From: Sinobacterium caligoides
GTDB lineage: Bacteria; Pseudomonadota; Gammaproteobacteria; Pseudomonadales; Sinobacteriaceae
Assembly (NCBI RefSeq): GCF_003752585.1
Contig: NZ_RKHR01000004.1
Location: forward strand, 434,001-498,000
Direction: 5' to 3'
DNA: 64,000 bases
Shown here: piece after piece, positions 25,359-34,934 of the stretch
Position numbering within the stretch: the stretch's first letter is position 1
Layout: every line of letters begins with the position of its first letter
Translations under genes and position numbers: made by a program
The notes under the pieces: generated by a model
What the model was told of the DNA's origin: nothing
The model's input: only the letters and a program-made list of their open reading frames with translations
Database searches by the model: none

Positions 25359-25435
25359 TGGTGCGCCCGGGAGGATTCGAACCTCCGACCCTCTGGTTCG
25401 TAGCCAGATACTCTATCCAGCTGAGCTACGGGCGC
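25359..25435 (-). tRNA. tRNA-Arg(ACG)
   Basis: 77 nt including CCA, identical body to the other copies. It lies 72 bp downstream of a tRNA-Ser, forming one half of a duplicated Ser-Arg pair. Confidence 0.97.
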
Positions 25436-25507
25436 AGTGTTACTTTCTAAGTCGAACCATAACTCTAATATTTCAAAGATCGCTAGGATCTCTAGAATAA
25501 AGAGTGA

Positions 25508-25597
25508 TGGCGGACAGGGAGGGATTCGAACCCTCGAACAGGTTTCCCCGTTACGCCCTTAGCAGGGGCGCGCCTTCAGCCACTCGGCCACCTATCC
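25508..25597 (-). tRNA. tRNA-Ser(GCT)
   Basis: 90-nt class II tRNA with encoded CCA: acceptor GGATAGG/CCTGTCC with one G-T pair, anticodon loop CTGCTAA (GCT, reads AGC/AGU), long variable arm (AACGGGGAAACCTGTT). Second of two copies. Confidence 0.97.
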
Positions 25598-25775
25598 AGC
25601 AACGGCGGCAATAATACGCATTTTCTCGGCCAATGCAAAGGGAAAACAACCGATTAATATCAATTAATCTGTCCTTTGTAGCAGAGCCCCCGCAAGCTGG
25701 ATAAAAAATCAGCAACCCGGATAACTCACTGCAAACAAAATACGCCAGTAGTACGCAGAGCATATTCTACGGGCA

Positions 25776-25810
25776 TAAAAAAACCTGCTACGGTAGCCGT
25801 AACAGGTTTC
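25776..25810 (-). terminator. Terminator after tRNA-Arg copy 1
   Basis: AAACCTG...CAGGTTT hairpin with T7 tail on the minus strand; the stem differs at a few positions (GTTACGGCTACCG) with compensating pairs. Confidence 0.82.
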
Positions 25811-25819
25811 TCTGTAATA

Positions 25820-25896
25820 TGGTGCGCCCGGGAGGATTCGAACCTCCGACCCTCTGGTTCGTAGCCAGATACTCTATCCAGCTGAGCTACGGGCGC
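25820..25896 (-). tRNA. tRNA-Arg(ACG)
   Basis: 77 nt including CCA, anticodon loop CTACGAA. First Arg gene downstream of csrA, 72 bp after a tRNA-Ser. Confidence 0.97.
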
Positions 25897-25968
25897 AGTG
25901 TTACTTTCTAAGTCGAGCCATGATTCTAACACTTTAAGGATCCCTAGGATCTCTAGAATGAAGAATGA

Positions 25969-26058
25969 TGGCGGACAGGGAGGGATTCGAACCCTCGAAC
26001 AGGTTTCCCCGTTACGCCCTTAGCAGGGGCGCGCCTTCAGCCACTCGGCCACCTATCC
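25969..26058 (-). tRNA. tRNA-Ser(GCT)
   Basis: 90 nt including CCA, identical to the copy at 25508-25597. It lies 59 bp after csrA, the position of serV in the E. coli csrA-serV-argVYZQ order. Confidence 0.97.
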
Positions 26059-26117
26059 AGCAACGGCGGCAATATTACCATGTTTTTTCGATTTGCAAAG
26101 CGTTTTCTAAGCTTTAT

Positions 26118-26309
26118 TTACTCGACACCGTCGGCCGGTACATCTTTTTCCTTCTGGATCCGCTGATAGATCTCCTCACGGTGAACCGCAACCTCTTTAG
26201 GTGCGTTAACGCCGAGCCTAACTTGGTTCCCTTTAACCCCAAGTACTGTCACGGTGACATCATCTCCAACCATTAGTGTTTCACCGATACGACGGGTCAA
26301 AATAAGCAT
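26118..26309 (-). CDS. csrA: Carbon storage regulator CsrA
   Basis: A 63-aa dimeric RNA-binding translational regulator. [40 protein letters not shown] carry the beta-strand 1 and 5 RNA-binding residues (LTRR, VHREEI). It binds GGA motifs in leaders of carbon, motility and biofilm mRNAs. Neighbouring alaS, lysC and tRNA-Ser/Arg genes match the conserved gammaproteobacterial order. Confidence 0.97.
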   Translation of the reverse strand: MLILTRRIGETLMVGDDVTVTVLGVKGNQVRLGVNAPKEVAVHREEIYQRIQKEKDVPADGVE

Positions 26310-26617
26310 TCTAAATCTCCTAATTAAAGAACTGGTATCACATCATATGACAACAACCAGCATCCACATCCCACAACACTTAAACCGTAGGATGTACATT
26401 CCTTTGTTTAGTATTGACGAGCTATAATAAAATACAATCCAAACTCCCTTTATTTGCACCTTGAATCAATTCAAGGCGCAACACTCATGCTTCCCTAGTG
26501 AGTAGAATTAACTAAATTAACAGTAGATTACACTGCAAGCCCCGCGCTTGCTAGCGAGCTCTGCAAGAATCTACCCATTTTGTATCATTTATTTGACGGT
26601 CAGAATAAAACCATCAC
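26310..26617. other. csrA upstream region
   Basis: About 300 bp between lysC and csrA with no gene. It is AT-rich; a minus-strand TTGTATTTTATTATAG stretch near 26420-26440 could hold a -10 element. csrA promoters are expected here. Confidence 0.45.
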
Positions 26618-27838
26618 TTACTCCACATCCAACTCAAATGCGGAGTGCAACGCGCGCACGGCGAGCTCCATAAACTTCTCATCAATCACCACAGAGATCT
26701 TAATCTCCGATGTGGTAATCAGCTGTATGTTGATGCCAACCTCAGCCAATGCGGCAAACATCTTACTGGCAACACCGGCATGGGAGCGCATCCCTACACC
26801 CACGATCGAAACCTTGCAGATGCCATCGTCGGCAATCACTTCGCGCGCCTTCAGCTCTGCCGCCGTACCTTGAAGTATCTTCTCCGCCTTCGCCAGCTCA
26901 CTGCGCGCCACGGTGAAGGTAAAATCGGTCGTGCCGTCTGCCGTCGTGTTTTGTACGATCACATCGATCTCTACATTGGCGTCACTGACCGGCCCCAAAA
27001 TCTTACTGGCGACACCCGGCGTATCGGGAACGCCTACGATAGTTAGTTTTGCCTCATCGCGGGTAAAAGCGATACCGGATATTGCTGGAGCCTCCATAGC
27101 GACCTCATCCTCAATAGTAATTAACGTACCCGGGCCCTCTTCAAAACTCGAGAGAACACGCAGTGGTACTTTATATTTCCCCGCAAACTCAACCGAGCGA
27201 ATCTGCAAAATCTTTGAACCAAGAGAAGCCATTTCCAGCATCTCTTCGAAGGTGATCTTATCTAGGCGCGCGGCCTTATCCACGACCCGAGGATCAGTCG
27301 TATAAACCCCATCGACGTCGGTATATATTTGACACTCATCGGCTTTTAACGCTGCAGCGAGCGCGACCGCTGAGGTGTCTGAACCGCCTCGACCGAGCGT
27401 GGTAATGTTACCGTGCTCATCACTGCCCTGGAAACCAGCCACCACCACCACACGACCCGCCTTTAAATCAGCGCGCATCTTCACCTCATCGATACGCTCA
27501 ATACGCGCCTTGGTGTGCGTGCTATCGGTGAGAATCTGTACCTGCTTACCGGTATAGGACTTAGCTTCTAGACCACGATCGATCAGCGCCATGGTTAACA
27601 GCGCGATGGTGACCTGTTCCCCGGTGGAGACCAATACATCCATCTCTCGAGGCTCGGGATGACTGGAGATTTCAGCGGCCAAGCCCAATAATCGATTGGT
27701 CTCACCACTCATCGCCGACACCACGACGACGATGTCATGCCCCTCGGCGCGAAACTTTGCCACTTTATTGGCTACCGCCTTAATGCGCTCTATTGAGCCC
27801 ACTGAGGTGCCGCCAAACTTCTGTACTAATAGGCTCAT
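26618..27838 (-). CDS. lysC: Aspartate kinase
   Basis: A 406-aa monofunctional aspartokinase, first step of Lys/Thr/Met/DAP biosynthesis. N-terminal kinase domain (VQKFGGTSVGSIERI, VVSAMSGETNRLLG, TTLGRGGSDTSAVALAA) and two C-terminal ACT domains (LTIVGVPDTPGVASKI; VSIVGVGMRSHAGVASKM) for feedback control by lysine/threonine. The alaS-lysC-csrA order is conserved in Pseudomonas-like genomes. No lysine riboswitch is seen in the 97-bp upstream gap. Confidence 0.95.
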   Translation of the reverse strand: MSLLVQKFGGTSVGSIERIKAVANKVAKFRAEGHDIVVVVSAMSGETNRLLGLAAEISSHPEPREMDVLVSTGEQVTIALLTMALIDRGLEAKSYTGKQVQILTDSTHTKARIERIDEVKMRADLKAGRVVVVAGFQGSDEHGNITTLGRGGSDTSAVALAAALKADECQIYTDVDGVYTTDPRVVDKAARLDKITFEEMLEMASLGSKILQIRSVEFAGKYKVPLRVLSSFEEGPGTLITIEDEVAMEAPAISGIAFTRDEAKLTIVGVPDTPGVASKILGPVSDANVEIDVIVQNTTADGTTDFTFTVARSELAKAEKILQGTAAELKAREVIADDGICKVSIVGVGMRSHAGVASKMFAALAEVGINIQLITTSEIKISVVIDEKFMELAVRALHSAFELDVE

Positions 27839-27907
27839 AGCGATGCTCTACCCTGCTAAGATATCTTTCATGTCGATATTATCGTTATTCTTTGAGGGTG
27901 CCAAATC

Positions 27908-27929
27908 GGGCTCGCCACAGGGCGAGCCC
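27908..27929. terminator. GC-rich hairpin between alaS and lysC
   Basis: Arms GGGCTCGCC and GGCGAGCCC form a perfect 9-bp stem with a 4-nt loop, 7 nt past the alaS stop. There is no T-run on the minus strand, so it may pause or protect mRNA 3' ends rather than terminate fully. Confidence 0.45.
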
Positions 27930-27935
27930 ACCACC

Positions 27936-30536
27936 CTACTGTTCGAGCTGCTGCTGCGCCCAAACCTTTAGCTCATCGATAGCCGCAGGCAGGGCTGCGC
28001 TATCACCGCCGCCACCCTGTGCCATTTCAGGCTTACCGCCGCCTTTGCCACCGATCGCTGTCGCCAGCTGGCGCAACATGTCGCCCGCTTTAATCGACTT
28101 AGCCTCTGCCTTAGTCACACCTGCCGCCAACGCAACCTTGCCGTCGTTGACGCCCGCTAAGACGATAGCCGCCTTACCCAGCTTGTTCTTCAGCTGATCG
28201 ATAGTGTCGCGCAGGGCCTTTGCTTCCACACCTTCAAGCTTAGCAATCAGAATTTTGATTCCCGCCACTTCGAAGGCCTCACTGGCCAGATCACTGCCCG
28301 CGGCACTCGCCAACTTGGCCTGCAACTGCTGAATCTGCTTCTCCAGTTGACGGTTAGTTTGTACTAGGCCTTCCACCTTAGTCACCACGTTATCTCTATT
28401 GCCTTTAACGGTAGCTGCGATCGTCATCAGCTCAGCATCGGTTTGCTCGAACAGGGCCATGGCCTGAGCTCCGGTGACCGCCTCTAGTCGACGTACGCCA
28501 GAGGCGATACCGCTCTCGCTAACAATACGGATCAAACCTATATCGCCAGTGCGCTCGACGTGTGTGCCGCCACAGAGCTCGACCGAGAAGTTCTCTTCTC
28601 CCATGCTCAGTAAGCGCACCACGTCGCCATACTTCTCGCCAAACAACGCCATCGCGCCCTTTTGCTTCGCCGACTCCATATCAGTGAGCTCGACCGAGAC
28701 CGCTACGTTAGCGCGCACCTGTGCGTTCACCATCTCTTCAACAGCACGAAGCTGCGCGGGCGTCACCGCCTCGAAGTTAGAGAAGTCAAAACGTAAGCGC
28801 TCCGAAGTGACCAACGAGCCCTTCTGTGCCACCTGCTCACCGACGACCTTACGCAATGCTGCGTGCAACAAGTGGGTCGCTGAGTGGTTGACGGCAATGG
28901 CTTTGCGTACGGCACTATTAATACTTGCAGTAACGGTGTCACCCAAGCTTAGGCTACCCTCTAGTACAACACCATGGTGCAGATGATGGCCGCCGGCCTT
29001 GGTGGTATCAGTGGCTTCGAAGCGTGCAGCATCGCTGCTGATATAGCCACAGTCGCCAACCTGGCCGCCAGCCTCAGCGTAGAACGGCGTACGATCTAGC
29101 ACGATCACGGCCTTACTGCCTGCGACGACTGAATCGACACGCTCGCCTTCAACCAACAATGCAACGACTTTAGCCTCAGCCGTGCTATCCGTGTGACCGG
29201 TGAACTCTGTGCTACCTTCCATCTTGAAGCTTTGGTTGTAGTCGAGTTCGAAGCTTCCCGCGCCCTTGGAGCGCTGACGCTGTGCCTGCATCGCCAGCTC
29301 ATAGCCTTCCATGTCCAGCACCAGCTCACGCTCACGCGCAATATCGTTAGTCAGGTCGACAGGAAAGCCATAGGTGTCATAAAGCTTGAACACCACATCA
29401 CCGGGCAACACATTATCTTGCAAGTCATCGATCGCCGCGTTGAGAATGGCCATGCCGTTCTCCAGCGTCTTGGCAAACTGCTGCTCTTCGGCGAGGATGA
29501 TCTTCTCGATCTGCGCCTGCTGCTCAACCAATTCGGGATAGGCGTCGCCCATCTCCTTGACCAGTGTCGCCACCAACTTGTAGAAGAAGGCAGAGCTAGC
29601 TCCGAGCTTATTACCGTGACGGATCGCGCGGCGCATAATCCGGCGAAGAACGTAGGCACGCCCTTCGTTACCCGGCAAGATACCGTCCACAATCAGGAAG
29701 GCACAGGAGCGAATATGGTCGGCGACGACACGCAACGACTTGTCCTCCATGTCGGTCGCACCAGTCTCTTTCGCTACTGCCTGCAGCAGCGCCTGAAACA
29801 TATCGATTTCGTAGTTAGTGTGCACGCCCTGCATGATCGCAGCGATACGCTCTAAGCCCATACCGGTATCGATAGAGGGGTTAGGCAGCTCCGCCTGGCC
29901 GCTGGCCGAGCGCTCGTACTGCATAAAGACCAGGTTCCAGATCTCAATGTAACGATCGCCATCGTCATTTGGCGAGCCCGGTGGCCCACCAAAGACATCC
30001 TCACCGTGGTCATAAAAAATTTCGGAGCTTGGGCCACAGGGACCGGTATCGCCCATCTGCCAAAAGTTATCTTCATCGAGACGAGAGAAGCGCTCAGCAC
30101 TCACACCCATCTCTTTCAGCCAAATATCTTCGGCCTCTTGATCGGAGATATGCACGGTGACCCAGAGTTTCTCCTCCGGCAGCTGTAACACCTCGGTCAG
30201 GAACTCCCAGGCGTACTTGATCGCTTCACGCTTGAAGTAATCACCAAAACTAAAGTTACCGAGCATCTCGAAGAAGGTGTGATGACGAGCGGTATAGCCG
30301 ACGTTCTCTAGATCGTTATGTTTACCGCCAGCACGCACACAGCGCTGAGAGCTGGTCGCTGTCTTATAGGGGCGACTCTCCTGACCGAGAAACACATCTT
30401 TAAATTGCACCATACCCGCATTGGTGAAGAGTAGTGTCGGGTCATTACCCGGTACTAGCGAACTACTGGCAACACGTTGGTGCCCCTTACTCTCGTAAAA
30501 CTTTAAAAAAGCCTCGCGTATTTCAGTACTCTTCAT
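27936..30536 (-). CDS. alaS: Alanyl-tRNA synthetase
   Basis: 866-aa class II synthetase. Catalytic core ([44 protein letters not shown]), tRNA-binding domain, editing domain with the [12 protein letters not shown] and CGGTHV zinc motifs, and the C-terminal C-Ala domain ([31 protein letters not shown]). Start chosen at ATG 30536; a GTG two codons earlier is possible. Confidence 0.96.
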   Translation of the reverse strand: MKSTEIREAFLKFYESKGHQRVASSSLVPGNDPTLLFTNAGMVQFKDVFLGQESRPYKTATSSQRCVRAGGKHNDLENVGYTARHHTFFEMLGNFSFGDYFKREAIKYAWEFLTEVLQLPEEKLWVTVHISDQEAEDIWLKEMGVSAERFSRLDEDNFWQMGDTGPCGPSSEIFYDHGEDVFGGPPGSPNDDGDRYIEIWNLVFMQYERSASGQAELPNPSIDTGMGLERIAAIMQGVHTNYEIDMFQALLQAVAKETGATDMEDKSLRVVADHIRSCAFLIVDGILPGNEGRAYVLRRIMRRAIRHGNKLGASSAFFYKLVATLVKEMGDAYPELVEQQAQIEKIILAEEQQFAKTLENGMAILNAAIDDLQDNVLPGDVVFKLYDTYGFPVDLTNDIARERELVLDMEGYELAMQAQRQRSKGAGSFELDYNQSFKMEGSTEFTGHTDSTAEAKVVALLVEGERVDSVVAGSKAVIVLDRTPFYAEAGGQVGDCGYISSDAARFEATDTTKAGGHHLHHGVVLEGSLSLGDTVTASINSAVRKAIAVNHSATHLLHAALRKVVGEQVAQKGSLVTSERLRFDFSNFEAVTPAQLRAVEEMVNAQVRANVAVSVELTDMESAKQKGAMALFGEKYGDVVRLLSMGEENFSVELCGGTHVERTGDIGLIRIVSESGIASGVRRLEAVTGAQAMALFEQTDAELMTIAATVKGNRDNVVTKVEGLVQTNRQLEKQIQQLQAKLASAAGSDLASEAFEVAGIKILIAKLEGVEAKALRDTIDQLKNKLGKAAIVLAGVNDGKVALAAGVTKAEAKSIKAGDMLRQLATAIGGKGGGKPEMAQGGGGDSAALPAAIDELKVWAQQQLEQ

Positions 30537-30655
30537 CGTCACACATCCGTCAAAATCTAAACTAGTCTAGCGGCCAACCACCGCCAGCACGGCAGTAAAA
30601 GGCCAAATTATAATGAAATCCACCGCACTCTGGGTAGTTTCTTCAGGCACCCAAA

Positions 30656-30844
30656 CTATCGGGCCTCTTTCTCCGCCTCAGTCAAGGCACGCGCCTCGGT
30701 CTCCAGCATCACCGGAATGCCATCGCGTACAGGGTAGGCTAGGCCACTGGCATAGCAAATAACCTCAGTCTTCTCAGCATTTAGCTCTACCGGAGCCTTG
30801 GTCACAGGACAAACCAGGATGCTCAGCAATTTTTTATCGATCAT
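30656..30844 (-). CDS. Trm112-family small zinc protein (YcaR-like)
   Basis: 62 aa: MIDKKLLSILVCPVTKAPVEL ... YPVRDGIPVMLETEAR. This is the UPF0434/Trm112 fold, a small zinc-ribbon-like protein. One CP pair is present (CPVTKAP); the second canonical Cys position is replaced, as in many bacterial members. Usually found next to kdsB/lpxK; here it stands alone between alaS and a peptidase gene. Cellular role in bacteria is not established. Confidence 0.85.
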   Translation of the reverse strand: MIDKKLLSILVCPVTKAPVELNAEKTEVICYASGLAYPVRDGIPVMLETEARALTEAEKEAR

Positions 30845-30947
30845 CTTGTTACCTTCTCATCATGGCCGTCTATCGACGACCGATCTTTCATTGTCATGGC
30901 CGAGCAAAGTCTCGGCAACTCTCTATGCCTTTTTAGCTATCGCCTAT

Positions 30948-31787
30948 TCAGCGCATAGCGGGCACCATTAATTGGGCATCGACACGGCGATCAAACCAGT
31001 TCATACGCCAGTCCAGATGTGGCCCTGTCGAGCGCCCCGTCGATCCCACTTCGCCCAGCAAGTCGCCCTGCTGTAACTGCTGCCCGACTTTCACATGTAG
31101 TTTACTCAGGTGTAAGAAGGCCGACGAGAGGCCGCGACCGTGATCAATAATCACGGTGCCGCCCGAATAAAACATATTCTTATGGGCAAGAGTAACCACC
31201 CCTGCCGCGGGTGCGATCACCTTCGCCCCCACCGGTGCCGCGATATCAATACCGTAATGCGGTCTAGCCGGCACGCCATTATAGACACGCTGCGAACCAA
31301 ACACACCTGTAATTCGCCCCTTAATCGGCCAAATAAAGCGCTGATGCCAAGCCGTCTGATCTAAATCTGCCTCTCGTGCACGCTTCACCTGCGCCGCCTC
31401 CTCTCGAATACGTTGCAACTTCTCCTCGCTGGGCTGCATAATCGAGCGCTTAATACCTTCGATACGCTGCATCCGATACTCTCGTTTAGCCACTGGGTAG
31501 GTCTCAGCCTGCTCTACACCATTAGCATGACGAAACACCACCGTCACCCCCTCAGCCGCATCCCGGTCTAAGCCGAAGACAAACCGATGTTGCTGATCGA
31601 GCACCACTTCTCGACCATCGATAAAGACACGGCCATCACGGTCGCTGCGGCCAAAAATCACCCCTCCCTGCTGCAGTTCCCCGCTCAAGGTGATTTTTGC
31701 CAACGGCTCGTCAGCTGCGGCCTGCCCTGCCCATAAACAGATGACACTACAGATGAGGGCGACGATATAACCTTTTTGCTTGTTCAA
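30948..31787 (-). CDS. M23-family peptidoglycan endopeptidase (LytM domain)
   Basis: 279 aa exported protein: signal peptide (YIVALICSVICLWAGQAAA), a beta domain with VFGRSDRDGRVFIDG (about 35-115), a short linker with KRAREADL, and a C-terminal LytM/M23 domain with zinc-binding HYGIDIAAPVG and HLSKLHVKVG, plus IIDHGRGLSSAFLH. HxxxD and HxH motifs are intact, so it should cleave peptide crosslinks in the periplasm. Starts at TTG, with GGAG 7 nt upstream; no ATG is in frame. Confidence 0.87.
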   Translation of the reverse strand: MNKQKGYIVALICSVICLWAGQAAADEPLAKITLSGELQQGGVIFGRSDRDGRVFIDGREVVLDQQHRFVFGLDRDAAEGVTVVFRHANGVEQAETYPVAKREYRMQRIEGIKRSIMQPSEEKLQRIREEAAQVKRAREADLDQTAWHQRFIWPIKGRITGVFGSQRVYNGVPARPHYGIDIAAPVGAKVIAPAAGVVTLAHKNMFYSGGTVIIDHGRGLSSAFLHLSKLHVKVGQQLQQGDLLGEVGSTGRSTGPHLDWRMNWFDRRVDAQLMVPAMR

Positions 31788-31859
31788 TCATTTGCTCCGA
31801 AAAATGTTATTGTGCATAGCTAATCAAACGACTTTTGACCACTCAACTCGAGAGCTGAC

Positions 31860-32378
31860 ATGGGACGCTATCGCCCACCCCGACGCTGGGGTTCAAACTA
31901 TATCTCTAAATTTGGTGAGAAGGTACTCAAGGATGAGCTGCACCAGCTCTGGAAGATCGAGCGCCCCCTTGTTACCCAAGCTGTTCACGAAGCCGCCCTC
32001 AACGGTGACCGCTCTGAAAACGGCGACTACATCTACGGCAAGAAACGCCTGCGCGAGATCGATAGCCGCGTTCGCTATCTGACCAAGCGTTTAGAAGCCG
32101 TCACCGTTGTCAGTCAACCACCCAGCAACCAAGAAAAAATCTATTTTGGCGCCACCGTCACGATCGAAAACGAAGAGGGCGAGACACAACGCTACACCAT
32201 TGTCGGCCCCGACGAGTTCGACCTGAAGAGCAACAAGTTGAGTATGGATGCACCGGTTGCCAAAGCGATGTTCGGTAAGCAAGTCGATGACGAGTTCGCG
32301 GTGCACACGCCCAACGGCGAACAGCTCTATTATGTCATCACCATCAGCTACCACTTTCTCGAGCAGCCGATGGAGTAG
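31860..32378 (+). CDS. greB: Transcription elongation factor GreB
   Basis: A 172-aa RNA polymerase secondary-channel factor that triggers cleavage of backtracked RNA. N-terminal coiled-coil with the catalytic acidic tip (NGDRSENGDYIYGKKRLREI) and a C-terminal FKBP-like domain. The extended N-terminus (MGRYRPPRRWGSNYIS) indicates GreB rather than GreA. Divergent from the M23 gene with a 72-bp gap. Confidence 0.93.
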   Translation: MGRYRPPRRWGSNYISKFGEKVLKDELHQLWKIERPLVTQAVHEAALNGDRSENGDYIYGKKRLREIDSRVRYLTKRLEAVTVVSQPPSNQEKIYFGATVTIENEEGETQRYTIVGPDEFDLKSNKLSMDAPVAKAMFGKQVDDEFAVHTPNGEQLYYVITISYHFLEQPME

Positions 32379-32386
32379 CAGCCAAC

Positions 32387-33214
32387 TTACTCGACCGGCA
32401 TACAGCAGTCACGATAGCGACGCTCACTGCCGCAAGGACAAGGCTGATCTTTTCTCGGCTGCACATCCTTTTCGATAGCCAGCACATCCTGTTGATAAAA
32501 CGCACTGAGCGCGGCAAACAACTGCGGGTGTTTACGCTGCATCATCTTCGGGCGTTCAAAAAAGTACTCTGAAGTCACCGCAAAAAATTCCGAGCGATTG
32601 GTCATCGCATAGGGGTCGATGTTGCTGTCGTGCCCCTCTATCTCATGTATTTTATGCGCCACTAGCTCGAACCAGGGGATCGAGAAAGCGTATTCCTTCA
32701 TCCGCTCAGGGTAGCCGTCACACTCACCGTCAGCCATATCGATAAGATGCACAAACTCATGAATACCGACGTTGCTGCGATCACGGCTATTGGCAAAGCC
32801 TTGGTAAAGCGCTGGTCGCGACAGCGCCATCCGCCCCACCATATCGCCAGTGCCGACCATGCCGGTGATCGTCGAATCTGATTGACCGCACTCATAGCGA
32901 TGATTAAAGGCCCCTGGCAGCAGGTAGACCACGCGTAAATTAAAATAGTGCCAGCCAGGAAAGCCCCACACAGGAATAATCGCACTAGCGGCCACTAACA
33001 GGCAGTCTTCATCGCTCACTTCAGCCGGCGCGGCCTCGACTCTGGTCGTTTGTAGAAACAGCAACACACGCTGCTCGAAAAGCCGCTTGTCTTCAGCCGT
33101 TAATACCCGATAAAACGCTACCTGTGCAGCCAAGAACGCCGACCATTGCGGCTGCCACTCTAACGCGGCTTCGTCATTATCTCGACCGAAGAGGTGCTTA
33201 ACCCAGCTGAACAT
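32387..33214 (-). CDS. MtfA-like zinc peptidase with C-terminal SEC-C motif
   Basis: A 275-aa protein. The body is M90/MtfA (VWGFPGWHYFNLRVVYLLPG; HEFVH at residues 152-156; ECDGYPE downstream). MtfA in E. coli is an aminopeptidase that also binds the Mlc (DgsA) repressor of the glucose PTS. The C-terminal 24 residues (PRKDQPCPCGSERRYRDCC) form a SEC-C zinc motif as at the end of SecA, which is unusual for MtfA proteins. No Mlc homologue is visible here. Confidence 0.87.
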   Translation of the reverse strand: MFSWVKHLFGRDNDEAALEWQPQWSAFLAAQVAFYRVLTAEDKRLFEQRVLLFLQTTRVEAAPAEVSDEDCLLVAASAIIPVWGFPGWHYFNLRVVYLLPGAFNHRYECGQSDSTITGMVGTGDMVGRMALSRPALYQGFANSRDRSNVGIHEFVHLIDMADGECDGYPERMKEYAFSIPWFELVAHKIHEIEGHDSNIDPYAMTNRSEFFAVTSEYFFERPKMMQRKHPQLFAALSAFYQQDVLAIEKDVQPRKDQPCPCGSERRYRDCCMPVE

Positions 33215-33279
33215 ACGCTCTCCTTACTGTTATTGTTAATCATCACAGAGCAAAATAAGAGGCTACTTAGCCACGCAGG

Positions 33280-33696
33280 CTACCAGACGACATCAGCCAA
33301 CCACACACCCTTAATCCAGTGCCAAATTGTCGGCCACTCACCTTCCGTCACCTGACCATCTCGCCACAGCACTACCTCGCCCACCTCGTTGACGCAGTAA
33401 TAGTCACCGCGAGACTCACACAATGGGATAAGCTCACGCGGGACACCGATAGACCAGGCATAGCTTGCCACCTCGGGCAGATAAGTGTGGGAGTTGGGGT
33501 CCGCCGCGGTCACCGGCTCATAATAGCCATAGATGACGTCACTCGCCTGCAGCAAGTACTCACGAAAGTCAGCGGGAATGCCAATCAGTATTAGCTCCTC
33601 AACGTCGACCAAATCATCGTGCTCTGGTAGTTCTAACGGTACCGAGACCGTCTCATTGACCGCACGCAACATCTCGAGGGCATCGTTCATCTTCAT
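33280..33696 (-). CDS. SMI1/KNR4-family protein
   Basis: A 138-aa acidic protein with the SUKH fold: LPADFREYLLQASDVIYG, then DYYCVNEVGEVVLWRDGQ and a C-terminal WHWIKGVWLADVV. SUKH proteins often act as immunity proteins in contact-dependent toxin systems, but single housekeeping copies are common. No toxin gene is adjacent; it sits between lipB and mtfA-like. Function here is not determined. Confidence 0.82.
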   Translation of the reverse strand: MKMNDALEMLRAVNETVSVPLELPEHDDLVDVEELILIGIPADFREYLLQASDVIYGYYEPVTAADPNSHTYLPEVASYAWSIGVPRELIPLCESRGDYYCVNEVGEVVLWRDGQVTEGEWPTIWHWIKGVWLADVVW

Positions 33697-33738
33697 CTCT
33701 CACTGTCTATGATTGACCACTCAGCCAATACTAATTAG

Positions 33739-34419
33739 TTACTGCGAAGGCAGCGTCTTTTCCGTGCACCGCTGCGGATAACCCAACCGTTGGCTCAGCT
33801 CCTCGATCATCTGTTGCTCGACACGCGCAAAAAGATCGGCGGGCGCCTCCTCGAGAATCGCACTGACACTGGTCATCTTCATGCCAGCATACCCACAGGG
33901 GTTAATCCGCTGAAACGGTGACAAATCATTGTCGATATTTAGTGCCAGACCGTGGAACGAACACCCCCGGCGAATGCGCAACCCGAGCGAGGCGATCTTA
34001 TCGCCCTGCACATAGACTCCCGGAGCGTCTGCCTTCGGTGCCGCGGCAATGCCAAAGCCCGCCAATGTCGAGACGATACTCTGCTCAATCAAATCAACCA
34101 GCTCGCGAACATTCATCGCCAGACGTTTTATATCGATCAGCAGATAGATCACCAGCTGACCGGGACCGTGGTAAGTCACCTGGCCACCACGATCAGCCTG
34201 CACCACAGGAATATCGCCGGTCGCCAACAGGTGCTCTGGTTTGCCCGCGCGCCCCTGAGTGAATACCGGCTGATGCTGCAGCACCCACAACTCATCAAGC
34301 GAGTTCGCATCACGCCTCTCGGTGAATTGCTGCATAGCGGCAAAAGTCGAGTTATAGTCGACCAAACCAGGCGTTCTGACCACGAGTGGATGGCGGCTGT
34401 TAAACGGTGTATCGGTCAC
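33739..34419 (-). CDS. lipB: Lipoyl(octanoyl) transferase LipB
   Basis: A 226-aa cytosolic enzyme that moves octanoate from acyl-ACP to lipoyl domains. [21 protein letters not shown], the Cys-containing [13 protein letters not shown] (catalytic Cys; Lys close by) and [22 protein letters not shown] are family motifs. It follows ybeD as in E. coli, but lipA is not the next gene. Confidence 0.94.
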   Translation of the reverse strand: MTDTPFNSRHPLVVRTPGLVDYNSTFAAMQQFTERRDANSLDELWVLQHQPVFTQGRAGKPEHLLATGDIPVVQADRGGQVTYHGPGQLVIYLLIDIKRLAMNVRELVDLIEQSIVSTLAGFGIAAAPKADAPGVYVQGDKIASLGLRIRRGCSFHGLALNIDNDLSPFQRINPCGYAGMKMTSVSAILEEAPADLFARVEQQMIEELSQRLGYPQRCTEKTLPSQ

Positions 34420-34420
34420 G

Positions 34421-34693
34421 CTATATCACCATGCGAACGCGGCCAGTCGCCTGCAAGTCGGCGTGTATTGCGGCCAACTGTATCTCTCCTGTCGCCGTAA
34501 TCGTCACATTCACCGAAGCAAACGTGCCCTTGCCACTGTTGCGTACAGTAAACTGACCGTCGAAGCTCTCATCATGCTTCGCCATCACCTCGCAAACAAC
34601 GACCGGGAAGTCGTGCTCGGCATCGCCGATGACCTTAATTAAATAGTCACAGGGAAACTCAATTTTTGGGGGATCTTGCGGGGCCTTACTCAT
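34421..34693 (-). CDS. ybeD: YbeD/DUF493 family protein
   Basis: A 90-aa ferredoxin-like fold protein. [16 protein letters not shown] at the N-terminus and the [18 protein letters not shown] strand are typical. Always linked to lipB and dacA; proposed to have a regulatory ACT-like fold. Stop is 1 nt from the lipB start, so co-translation is likely. Confidence 0.9.
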   Translation of the reverse strand: MSKAPQDPPKIEFPCDYLIKVIGDAEHDFPVVVCEVMAKHDESFDGQFTVRNSGKGTFASVNVTITATGEIQLAAIHADLQATGRVRMVI

Positions 34694-34835
34694 ACCTACC
34701 TCATTAAGCGCTTAACGCATCAACGCTTAGCTCATCAATTCACTCGCTCTGCCAACATCTCAATACAGCTTTGTATAAGACACTTTATCGATATACGGCT
34801 GTGCATATATCGAGCGGCAGACTCTTTCTTTGCTC

Positions 34836-34873
34836 ATTATACAAGAAGGGCCCTGCTAATGCAGAGCCCTTCT
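34836..34873. promoter_or_regulatory. Hairpin plus -10 box between dacA and ybeD
   Basis: A stem of AGAAGGGC/GCCCTTCT extended by CTGC/GCAG (one mismatch) and a TAAT loop at 34844-34873 can act as the dacA 3' hairpin. Immediately left of it, minus-strand TATAAT at 34836-34841 gives a candidate -10 for ybeD-lipB. Confidence 0.55.
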
Positions 34874-34934
34874 CCAGACAAAAGCGCGGGCAGCCTAGGC
34901 TGTCACCCGCACGTCAACGGCTAATCGTTAACGG

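Noticed and set aside
27839-27935. A lysine riboswitch upstream of lysC
   Set aside because: The 97-bp gap is too short and shows only a simple GC hairpin.
33280-33696. A polymorphic-toxin immunity locus at the SMI1/KNR4 gene
   Set aside because: No toxin, Rhs or CDI gene is adjacent, and the neighbours are housekeeping genes.
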